DNA of 12,106 nucleotides from JAAOYC01 sp036481345 (GTDB lineage: Archaea > Nanobdellota > Nanobdellia > Woesearchaeales > WJKL01), in assembly GCA_036481345.1 (NCBI GenBank), contig JAZGHU010000025.1:1-12106 (forward strand). Direction: 5' to 3'. The notes under the pieces are model-generated. The model saw nothing but the letters and a program-made list of their open reading frames with translations, made no database searches and had not been told where the DNA came from. A program made the translations under genes and the position numbers. Of this stretch, positions 1 to 6,394 are shown piece by piece; positions within the stretch are counted from its first letter, which is position 1, and each line of letters begins with the position of its first letter.

Positions 1-897
1 GATATAGGTACTGATGATGAGTATTATCCAAGTGGAATGCCTGATTTTGATGGAGATAGTGGAGCTACTGATCATCAAAGTGATGGTGCAACAGCTCATG
101 AAAGTGATGGAAGTACTGGACATGAAACTGACGGAGCAACAGGTCATTTGAGTGACGGAAGTACAGATAATGGTCCTACTATTGTATATGATGGTGATGA
201 TGGATTTATTCCTTCAAATAATAATGATTTTGGAGGATTTTTAGGAGATCCAATTTCATGGAGTGACGATGATCCATTACCAATTGAGTTTCCACCAATT
301 GCTGAAGCTAGAGGACCATATTATGGTGAAGTTGGAGAATTCATAACATTTGATGGAAGTGCATCTTTTGATCCTGATGGAGGAGCACTTATTGAATATT
401 CATGGGATTTAGGAGATGGAATTAGCTCATATTTAATATATCCAAGAAGAACTTATGATGAACCAGGAACTTATTATGTTGAATTGACTGTAACAGATAA
501 TGAAGGAAGAAGTGATACAGACAGTGCTTATGTTGTTATAACAGAAGATGAAGACGATTATGATGACGAAGTAACTGTTCTTGATGGTGTATTGGCTGTT
601 AAAGCAAGAATACTGGGAGATGATCACTTAAGAGCAGGAGAAACAGCTATATTACTTACACATGTTGAGAATATTGGCGATGAAGACTTAGAGGATTTCA
701 AAGTTACAGCAGTTGTTCAAGAATTAGCAATAAGAGCTGTTGTGGGGCCATTTGATCTTGATGATGGCGATGAAGAATCAAAGCATTTATACTTAGAAAT
801 ACCGGGAAATGTATCTCCTGGAAATTATGACATTAGAATCACATATAGTAATGACAATGCAAGAAGAGTAATTTACAGAGAATTTACTATTGTTTGA
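1..897 (+). CDS. Secreted/surface protein with octapeptide repeats, PKD domain and CARDB-like domain (5' partial)
   Basis: The frame is open from base 1 to the TGA at 895-897 (298 codons). The 12 codons before the first ATG (37) have the same Asp/Gly/Ser composition as what follows, so the gene very probably starts upstream and its signal peptide is not visible. Counting codon 1 as residue 1, a low-complexity Asp/Gly/His repeat covers residues ~22-58. A PKD domain follows at ~98-181, with the diagnostic WDLGDG and GTYYVELTVTD motifs. An acidic linker then leads to a CARDB-like beta-sandwich at ~195-298 that resembles the middle domain of the next gene. No C-terminal membrane segment or sorting signal follows; the protein ends with the last strand. 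PKD and CARDB domains are typical of extracellular archaeal proteins and mediate protein-protein or protein-sugar contacts. Only one N-X-S sequon (NVS, followed by Pro) is present. Envelope location is inferred; the specific function is unknown. Confidence 0.85.
   Translation, partial: DIGTDDEYYPSGMPDFDGDSGATDHQSDGATAHESDGSTGHETDGATGHLSDGSTDNGPTIVYDGDDGFIPSNNNDFGGFLGDPISWSDDDPLPIEFPPIAEARGPYYGEVGEFITFDGSASFDPDGGALIEYSWDLGDGISSYLIYPRRTYDEPGTYYVELTVTDNEGRSDTDSAYVVITEDEDDYDDEVTVLDGVLAVKARILGDDHLRAGETAILLTHVENIGDEDLEDFKVTAVVQELAIRAVVGPFDLDDGDEESKHLYLEIPGNVSPGNYDIRITYSNDNARRVIYREFTIV
64..174 (+). repeat. 24-bp coding tandem repeat (octapeptide, about 4.5 units)
   Basis: Units lie at 64-87, 88-111, 112-135 and 136-159, with a partial unit at 160-174. 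Each encodes an octapeptide of the form (A/S)-T-x-(H)-x-(S/T)-D-G, with His at the same place in all four full units. The bases differ mostly at third positions while the protein pattern is kept, so the repeat is maintained at protein level and is not a recent DNA duplication. It forms a flexible, acidic, His-bearing stalk ahead of the PKD domain. Metal binding is possible but unproven. Confidence 0.85.
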
Positions 898-907
898 GAC
901 TATTCAT

Positions 908-932
908 GAGTAGTTATATGGTATAATTACTC
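908..932 (+). terminator. Hairpin just downstream of the first surface-protein gene (possible terminator or 3'-end stabiliser)
   Basis: Bases 908-918 pair with 922-932 to give an 11-bp stem (ten Watson-Crick pairs and one G-U) around the 3-nt loop TGG. It starts 10 nt after the stop codon. No U-tract follows, so it is not a classical archaeal U-run terminator; a role as RNA 3'-end structure is equally possible. A second stem (899-905 with 908-914) competes for the same bases. Confidence 0.45.
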
Positions 933-953
933 TCACATACTCAAATTCATAAG

Positions 954-975
954 CTTTATAAATTGTTTATATTTA
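954..975 (+). promoter_or_regulatory. Candidate TATA-box region for the surface-protein gene at 1033
   Basis: Two overlapping archaeal TATA-like sequences are present, TTTATAAAT (955-963) and TTTATATTTA (966-975). Transcription about 25-27 nt downstream would start near 985-998 and leave a leader of roughly 35-50 nt that includes the Shine-Dalgarno at 1018-1023. The nonamer CTTTATAAA recurs ahead of the oligosaccharyltransferase gene (3420-3428). No clear BRE was identified. Confidence 0.5.
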
Positions 976-1017
976 GCTTATTATAAGGGGTTAGATAAAT
1001 AATAATTAACCGTATAC

Positions 1018-1023
1018 GGAGGG
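1018..1023 (+). promoter_or_regulatory. Strong Shine-Dalgarno (GGAGGG)
   Basis: GGAGGG lies 9 nt upstream of the ATG at 1033 and fixes that start. It is one of the two strongest ribosome binding sites in the window, the other being at 7044-7048, which fits a highly translated surface protein. Confidence 0.8.
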
Positions 1024-1032
1024 ATTTAAAAA

Positions 1033-2274
1033 ATGAAAGCAAAACTATTTAGTGTGTTAGCACTAATATTGATAGGCTTGTGCGCCATTTCTGGAATAGC
1101 AAATGCGGATGTCGTGCCTGTTTCAATTGAAAGTGTAGAGATTGACGGAGAAGAAGTGAGTGACGGAACAGTTTTAGGTGGAATCGTAAGAGGCGATACA
1201 TTAGACATTGAAGTTGATGTATTGGCTGCAGAAGACGATGAAATCGAAATCTGGGTAACTGTTAGCTCATTAGATCATGATAGAGAAAAAGCTGTTGATT
1301 CAACAGATTCATTCCCTGTTAAAGCTGGTAAGAGGTATTCAAAAGACCTACAAATTGAATTACCAAACAGAATGAATGTAAAAGAATATGCATTAAGAAT
1401 TGAAGTTAAAAACGACAAAGATGAGGATGTCGAATATAATGCTGTTCTTGACGTTGAACAAGCTGAAAATGACGTTATAATCAAAGACGTTGTCTTTAGT
1501 CCTGAAAATCAGGTTAAAGCTGGTAGAGCTTTGCTTACAACTGTCAGAGTAAAGAATATGGGTGCAGAAGATGAAGAAGTTAAAGTTAAAGTGAGTGTTC
1601 CTGAACTAGGAATAAGCGCTTCTGACTATATTGACGAAGTTGAAGCTGATGATTCAGTTACAAGTGAAGAACTTTACTTGAGAGTACCTGAATGTGCTCA
1701 AGCTGGACAATACACTGCAATTGTAACTGTTGAATTTGACGAAGGAGACGAAGAAGTTAGTGAAAGCTTTGTAGTTAATGTTGTTGAAGGAGATACATGC
1801 AACCTAGGAGCTGATAAAACAGTTATTGCTGTTAGTACAGAAGCTCAAACAGTTGCTGCTGGTGGAAGTGGAGCAGTTTATCCATTAACAATCAGTAACA
1901 CAGGCAGTTCTGCAAAGACATATACAATAAGTGCAAATGCTGGAGATTGGGCAGATGTTAAAATCAGTCCAAATGTAGCTGTTCTAGCTGCAGGCGAAAC
2001 AAAACCAATCTATGTGTATGTTGCTGCTAACGAAGATGCAAGTGAAGGCGAACAATCATTCGGAGTTGCTATCAAAAGCGGCGATGAAACTTTGAAAGAA
2101 ATCACATTGAAAGCTAATGTTGAAGCTTCAAGTGGATGGGACAAAGTTAAGAAAGGCCTAGAAGTTGCATTAGTTGTTTTAGTTGTACTTTTAGTTGTAA
2201 TCGGCTTAATTGTTGGATTCAATAGACTAAAGGGAGACGAAGACGACGAAGGCGCAGAAGAAACTTATTACTAA
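1033..2274 (+). CDS. Membrane-anchored surface protein with CARDB-like and NEW3-like domains (probable major envelope protein)
   Basis: The 413-residue protein opens with a Sec signal peptide: Lys near the N-terminus, a hydrophobic core at residues 5-22, and a likely cleavage after ANA (25). The mature part has three beta-rich regions. Residues ~26-145 are unassigned. Residues ~148-250 are CARDB-like and homologous to the C-terminal domain of the preceding gene. Residues ~262-365 resemble NEW3/alpha-galactosidase-associated domains (a TISNTGSSAKTYTIS-type strand pattern). A Val/Leu-rich membrane helix follows (~376-396), then a basic stop-transfer segment and a short Asp/Glu-rich tail ending TYY, giving a type I topology with the bulk outside. 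C221 and C256 are the only mature cysteines and could form a disulfide. There is no N-X-S/T sequon. Its own promoter region, strong Shine-Dalgarno, terminator and unusual GAC use suggest high expression. An S-layer or envelope structural role is inferred; the exact family is not recognised. Confidence 0.88.
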   Translation: MKAKLFSVLALILIGLCAISGIANADVVPVSIESVEIDGEEVSDGTVLGGIVRGDTLDIEVDVLAAEDDEIEIWVTVSSLDHDREKAVDSTDSFPVKAGKRYSKDLQIELPNRMNVKEYALRIEVKNDKDEDVEYNAVLDVEQAENDVIIKDVVFSPENQVKAGRALLTTVRVKNMGAEDEEVKVKVSVPELGISASDYIDEVEADDSVTSEELYLRVPECAQAGQYTAIVTVEFDEGDEEVSESFVVNVVEGDTCNLGADKTVIAVSTEAQTVAAGGSGAVYPLTISNTGSSAKTYTISANAGDWADVKISPNVAVLAAGETKPIYVYVAANEDASEGEQSFGVAIKSGDETLKEITLKANVEASSGWDKVKKGLEVALVVLVVLLVVIGLIVGFNRLKGDEDDEGAEETYY

Positions 2275-2310
2275 AATAAGTTTTTATTTTTTTTCTTTTA
2301 TTTTTCTTTT
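2273..2310 (+). terminator. U-tract terminator after the surface-protein gene
   Basis: An AT-only stem (2273-2279 with 2284-2290) overlaps the stop codon and merges into a pyrimidine run; 26 of the 30 bases at 2281-2310 are T. Oligo-U tracts are the main termination signal of archaeal RNA polymerase, so transcription of the surface gene very probably ends here, separating it from the genes downstream. Confidence 0.75.
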
Positions 2311-2312
2311 CA

Positions 2313-2320
2313 TTTATTGA
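2313..2320 (+). promoter_or_regulatory. Weak TATA-like element ahead of the GGR-family gene
   Basis: TTTATTGA is centred about 30 nt before the ATG at 2347. No Shine-Dalgarno is visible between it and that ATG, so a nearly leaderless transcript is possible. The match is poor and the flanking T-run makes chance occurrence likely. Confidence 0.25.
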
Positions 2321-2346
2321 TTCTCAGTTGTAGAACTATTGATAAA

Positions 2347-3432
2347 ATGATTGTGATAATTGGAGCAGGACCTGTTGGTTGTTTTTTAGGAGGATTACTA
2401 GCAAAAGCTGGGAAAGATGTTTCTATATATGAAGAAGATAAAGAAATAGGCAAGCCTGTGCAGTGTACAGGGATTGTAACAGAAGAATTAAATAAATTAA
2501 TAAGGTTGGATAAAGAATTTGTTGTTAATAAAGTAAAGAAAGTAAGGGTTTATTCTAAGAATAACAAAGTAGAGATTCCAATTAATGATATTGTAATAGA
2601 TAGAGAGAAATTTGATAAATATCTTGCTAAAAAAGCTAAAGAATATGGAGCAAAAATCCATTTACAGCACAAATTCTTAGGCATAAGGGGGAAGAAAGCT
2701 GTGTTAGCTGATAAAAATAATAAGATCAAAGCTGTGGAAGCAGAATATATAATTGGAGCAGATGGGCCCTTGTCTGATGTTGCTAAATCCAATAATATGT
2801 TTAGGAAAAAAGATTTCTATTTAGGAATGCAGGCAAGAATCAAAGGAGAATATGATACGGATATTTATGAAGTTTATTTTGGAAGTGTATGTAAGGATTT
2901 TTTTGCCTGGATTTTGCCTGAATCTGACAAAATAGCTAGAATTGGTGTTGCTTCTAAAAAAGATACAAGAGCTATTTTTAAGAATTTTTTAAAGATAAAA
3001 AATATTAAAGAGGGGGATATAATTGATTATCAAGCTGGATTGATTCCAATATATAACAAAAAAACAATAATTAATAGGAAAAATGTGTATCTTGTAGGAG
3101 ATGCTGCTGGACAAGTTAAAGCAACAACAGGGGGAGGATTAGTTCCTGGGTTAAAAGCTGCTAAGAGATTAGCTGATTGTTTAATAAATAATGGGAATTA
3201 TGAGAAAAGTCTAAGGAAAATAAACAAAGGATTAGGATTGCATCTAAGAATAAGGAAAACATTGGATAAATTTTCTGATAAAGATTATAATAAGTTGATT
3301 AGATTAATGAGAGATAAAAAGATAAAAAAAGTGCTGAATAAGCATAATAGAGACAACCCAAAAAAGCTTGTTTTTAAGACGATATTAGCAAAGCCTTCTC
3401 TATTATTATATATAAAAAACTTTATAAAGTAA
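2347..3432 (+). CDS. Geranylgeranyl-reductase-family FAD oxidoreductase (archaeal lipid or dolichol saturation)
   Basis: The 361-residue protein belongs to the GGR group of p-hydroxybenzoate-hydroxylase-like flavoproteins. The N-terminal Rossmann motif GAGPVG (6-11) is followed by an acidic residue at the end of strand 2 (YEED). The family segment KPVQCTG lies at 36-42, GADGPLSD at 137-144, an FxWxLP variant of the substrate-pocket motif at 186-191, and GDAAG (251-255) then GGG (262-264) bind FAD. Archaeal members hydrogenate the geranylgeranyl chains of ether lipids, and a haloarchaeal homologue saturates the omega isoprene of dolichol phosphate. Its position directly before aglB favours a dolichol role, but this is inference. 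The ATG at 2347 is chosen over an in-frame TTG at 2317 because the Rossmann strand starts immediately and the TTG lies next to the terminator run. The next gene starts 30 nt after the stop. Confidence 0.88.
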   Translation: MIVIIGAGPVGCFLGGLLAKAGKDVSIYEEDKEIGKPVQCTGIVTEELNKLIRLDKEFVVNKVKKVRVYSKNNKVEIPINDIVIDREKFDKYLAKKAKEYGAKIHLQHKFLGIRGKKAVLADKNNKIKAVEAEYIIGADGPLSDVAKSNNMFRKKDFYLGMQARIKGEYDTDIYEVYFGSVCKDFFAWILPESDKIARIGVASKKDTRAIFKNFLKIKNIKEGDIIDYQAGLIPIYNKKTIINRKNVYLVGDAAGQVKATTGGGLVPGLKAAKRLADCLINNGNYEKSLRKINKGLGLHLRIRKTLDKFSDKDYNKLIRLMRDKKIKKVLNKHNRDNPKKLVFKTILAKPSLLLYIKNFIK

Positions 3433-3453
3433 CCACCTTTTTTATTCAAGGGG
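3421..3453 (+). promoter_or_regulatory. Candidate TATA box, T-run and Shine-Dalgarno ahead of aglB
   Basis: TTTATAAAG (3421-3429) overlaps the end of the GGR-family gene. A T6 run (3438-3443) could end that transcript. AAGGGG (3448-3453) sits 9 nt before the aglB ATG. Initiation about 27 nt from the TATA box would fall near 3452, giving a very short leader that starts inside the Shine-Dalgarno. Read-through from the upstream gene is the alternative. Confidence 0.4.
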
Positions 3454-3462
3454 AAAAGAATA

Positions 3463-6360
3463 ATGGAAGATAATGATAAAATAAATGAGCTAGACAGAGA
3501 TATTAGTAAAGATATTACTAAAGAAGAGACCAAGATCAAAGAATTAAAGCAAGAAGTAGTTCAAGAAAGAGAAATGCTTGATGAATTGAAAAAAGAAAAG
3601 GAAGAATTAGAAAAAGCAAAAGAAATAATTGAAGAAAAAGAAGAAGATATTCAAGAATTAGAGCAAGAGAAGGGAAAGGAAGAAGATAAAGTTGAAAAAA
3701 TTGAAGAAGAAGTAAAAGAAATCAAAGAAGAATATAAAATAGATCTTAAAAATAGTTTTAAGGGTTTTTTTAAGAAGAATAAATATGTTCTACCTGTTTT
3801 ATTGATATTAATTGCGATATTTTTCTCAACATATTTTAGGATGTATCCTGCTAGTTTGCCTGCAACAGAAGATTGGGCTGAAAATAGTGTTTATAATTTT
3901 TATAGAAATCAAATAACAGGTCAGATCAATCAGCAATATCCTAATCTGCCTGACCAGAATAAGCAAGCTTTAGTCAATAGTGAACTTGATACTTTGTTGA
4001 AAACAAATAAAGACAAGATTGAAGATGAGATTGAAGGGTTGTCAGCGAGATTTAAATCTCAGTTGCAGTATACTGCTGAGAATGGAAAAGATTATACTTA
4101 TTTGCTTGCTATTGATCCTTATTTATGGTATGGCTATGGCAAGAATTATCTGGAATGTAAACATAATGGTTGTGATTTGAGAGAAGATGGAAAATATTAT
4201 AATTACAGAAATGGGAGAGAAGGAAAAGATACTCCTACAAATTATATCACTTTTGTAGGGACATTTATTTACAAAATATCTAGTATATTTAGCAATATTC
4301 CTTTGATGTATGCATTTTTCCTTATACCTGTTTTAATGATTGGATTGTCTATAATTCCTGCTTTTTTTATTGGAAAAAAATTAGGTGGAAATTTAGGAGG
4401 ATTTTTTTCAGCTATGATCATTGCTGTTAATTCTGCATTACTTGGAAGAACTCCTGCAGGATTTTCTGATACTGATTCTGCGAATATATTATTTCCGTTG
4501 TTGATTATGTGGTTCTTCTTGGAAGCATTTTATGCTAAAGATTGGAAGAAAACTACAATTTATTCTGTGTTGGGAGGGATCTCTTTTTTCATATATGGGA
4601 AGATTTGGTTTGTGGAACATATTTTTGATTTTATAATTGTGGCTGTTGGAATTTATATTCTTATTATCTTAGTTAATGAGATAAGGAAAACAAAGAAAAT
4701 TGATTTTAAGAATATTGCAAACAAATTAAAAGCTCCTTTGTCTAAATCAGGAATTTTTATTGGAATCTCCTTGTTGTTTATTGTATTGGGTTCTTCTTTG
4801 GCAGTAATTTCTAGATTTGTGACCTTAGTAATTGGATTTGCTTTTAGGAAAGATGTTGCAGTCAATACTTTGTGGCCTAATGTTTTGACAACTGTTGCAG
4901 AATTTAATGAAGTGCCTTTTGGACAAATAGTGCAGCAGATGGGTGGAGGAATATTGTTCTTTATTGCTATTTTGGGCATAATCTTTTGTACATTTAAGAA
5001 GAATAAAGAAGGACAACGATATATTATGTATTCTGCTTTAATTGCAATCTGGTTTTTAGGAACAGCGTATAGTTTTACGCAGGGAATAAGGTTTGCTATA
5101 TTGATGGTTCCTGCATTTGCAATTGCTTTTGGAGTTGGTATTGGGATTATTTATGAATATTTGAATAAATGGGTTAGCAAGGAATTGAAATTAGATAAAA
5201 AGATAACAGCAACTGTTTTAATTATTTTGGCTTGCTTATTATTGGTTGTTCCTATTAAAGCTGCTCATGGCATTGCAAAGAATGAAATTCCTAGTTATAA
5301 TGATGCATGGGATGCAACATTAGATAAAATAAACATGGATGCTGAAGATGGCATTGGATATATAACCACATGGTGGGATTTTGGACATTGGTTTGTTGCT
5401 CATGATATTAGGGTTACTTTTGATGGAGGGGACCAAGGAGAAAGAATACATTGGGTTGGAAAGAGTTTGTTGACTGACAGTGAAGAAGAATCTATTGGGA
5501 TATTAAGGATGTTGAACTGTGGACAGCAGAAAGCACCTCATGTTTTAGAAGAATATTTAGACGGAGACACTGTTAAAGCTATTGATGTATTGAATGAAAT
5601 TATGCTTAAAGAAAAGGATGGAGCAAGAAGTATATTGAAGAAAGAGGGTCTAGATGAAATAGCTATTGAAGAAGTTTTAGAAGTTACGCATTGTGATGAT
5701 CTACTGCCTCAATATTATATTGCTTCTGAAGATATGGTCGGAAAGGCTGGAGTGTGGGGACATTTTGGAAGCTGGGATTTTGAAAGAGCAAAGATGTGGC
5801 AGACTGTATCTCAATTAGAATATGATAAAGGAATTAAAACATTAGAAGAAGAATTTGGATTAGATGAAGAACAGGCTGATGAATATTATTATGAAATAAA
5901 AAATACACCTGCTGATAGATGGATAGCTCCATGGCCTAATTATGTTAGTGGAAAGACTGGGTGTGTTGTTGAAGATAATGTTGCTAAATGTGTTGCAAAT
6001 GCAGGGCAATTAATACCTGTTGAAATTAATCTTAAAACTTATGAAGCTATTATTCCATCGGGTAATGGAGAACTGCATCCAAATTCCTTAGTTTATGTTG
6101 ATGGAAATGATGTAAAGAAAAAAGAATATAATAAAGATACAATTGGATTTTCAGCTATCCTTGTTCCTGAAGGGAATAGTTATTATATGATTTTGAGCAA
6201 TCCTTCTCAGGCTTATAGTATGTTTACAAGGTTGTTCTTTTTCAAAGGACATGGTTTGAAGCATTTTGATCTGTTGGATCAACAAAGACAAGTTACAGGA
6301 GCTGAAATTTATAATTATAAAGTAGATTGGGAAGGTAAGAGTAAAGCAGATGTTTATTAA
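3463..6360 (+). CDS. aglB: AglB/STT3 oligosaccharyltransferase with N-terminal coiled coil
   Basis: The 965-residue integral membrane enzyme transfers lipid-linked glycan to Asn of N-X-S/T sequons on the outer face of the membrane. Residues 1-92 are an extremely Lys/Glu-rich, heptad-patterned coiled coil that STT3 proteins do not normally carry. TM1 is at ~108-124. A long first external loop ends in the metal-site motif DPYLW (D218). About a dozen membrane helices reach residue ~602, with DTD at 336-338 (second metal-binding motif) and TVAE at 477-480 (SVSE/TIxE motif of external loop 5). The C-terminal soluble domain contains WWDFG (637-641), the sequon-recognition WWDYG motif. A DM...K segment (757-761) lies where the DK motif belongs, in uncertain register. 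All catalytic signatures are present, so the enzyme should be active. The next gene's ATG follows 34 nt after the stop, consistent with joint expression with the glycosyltransferases. Confidence 0.97.
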   Translation: MEDNDKINELDRDISKDITKEETKIKELKQEVVQEREMLDELKKEKEELEKAKEIIEEKEEDIQELEQEKGKEEDKVEKIEEEVKEIKEEYKIDLKNSFKGFFKKNKYVLPVLLILIAIFFSTYFRMYPASLPATEDWAENSVYNFYRNQITGQINQQYPNLPDQNKQALVNSELDTLLKTNKDKIEDEIEGLSARFKSQLQYTAENGKDYTYLLAIDPYLWYGYGKNYLECKHNGCDLREDGKYYNYRNGREGKDTPTNYITFVGTFIYKISSIFSNIPLMYAFFLIPVLMIGLSIIPAFFIGKKLGGNLGGFFSAMIIAVNSALLGRTPAGFSDTDSANILFPLLIMWFFLEAFYAKDWKKTTIYSVLGGISFFIYGKIWFVEHIFDFIIVAVGIYILIILVNEIRKTKKIDFKNIANKLKAPLSKSGIFIGISLLFIVLGSSLAVISRFVTLVIGFAFRKDVAVNTLWPNVLTTVAEFNEVPFGQIVQQMGGGILFFIAILGIIFCTFKKNKEGQRYIMYSALIAIWFLGTAYSFTQGIRFAILMVPAFAIAFGVGIGIIYEYLNKWVSKELKLDKKITATVLIILACLLLVVPIKAAHGIAKNEIPSYNDAWDATLDKINMDAEDGIGYITTWWDFGHWFVAHDIRVTFDGGDQGERIHWVGKSLLTDSEEESIGILRMLNCGQQKAPHVLEEYLDGDTVKAIDVLNEIMLKEKDGARSILKKEGLDEIAIEEVLEVTHCDDLLPQYYIASEDMVGKAGVWGHFGSWDFERAKMWQTVSQLEYDKGIKTLEEEFGLDEEQADEYYYEIKNTPADRWIAPWPNYVSGKTGCVVEDNVAKCVANAGQLIPVEINLKTYEAIIPSGNGELHPNSLVYVDGNDVKKKEYNKDTIGFSAILVPEGNSYYMILSNPSQAYSMFTRLFFFKGHGLKHFDLLDQQRQVTGAEIYNYKVDWEGKSKADVY

Positions 6361-6381
6361 AGGGGTGTAGAGATAGTAATT

Positions 6382-6385
6382 GAGG
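6382..6385 (+). promoter_or_regulatory. Shine-Dalgarno (GAGG) deciding the GT2 start
   Basis: GAGG lies 9 nt before the ATG at 6395. It favours that start over an in-frame TTG at 6380, which would overlap this site. Confidence 0.6.
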
Positions 6386-6394
6386 CTAAGTTAT

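Noticed and set aside
1072..1086. Possible lipobox (IGLC) in the surface-protein signal peptide
   Set aside because: Leu directly before the Cys does not fit the usual Gly/Ala at that position, a good signal peptidase I site (ANA) follows, and the protein already has a C-terminal membrane anchor.
2317..2346. N-terminal extension of the GGR-family protein from a TTG at 2317
   Set aside because: The extra ten residues precede the Rossmann strand with no conservation logic, no Shine-Dalgarno is present, and the TTG abuts the upstream terminator run.
3421..3429. TTTATAAA palindrome as a regulator-binding operator
   Set aside because: It is the self-complementary form of an archaeal TATA box; no second half-site or larger dyad supports an operator.
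4653..4979. Minus-strand open frame of 108 codons opposite aglB
   Set aside because: It lies wholly antisense to well-supported AglB membrane helices, has no recognisable domain or ribosome binding site, and its composition is what complementing a membrane-protein gene produces.
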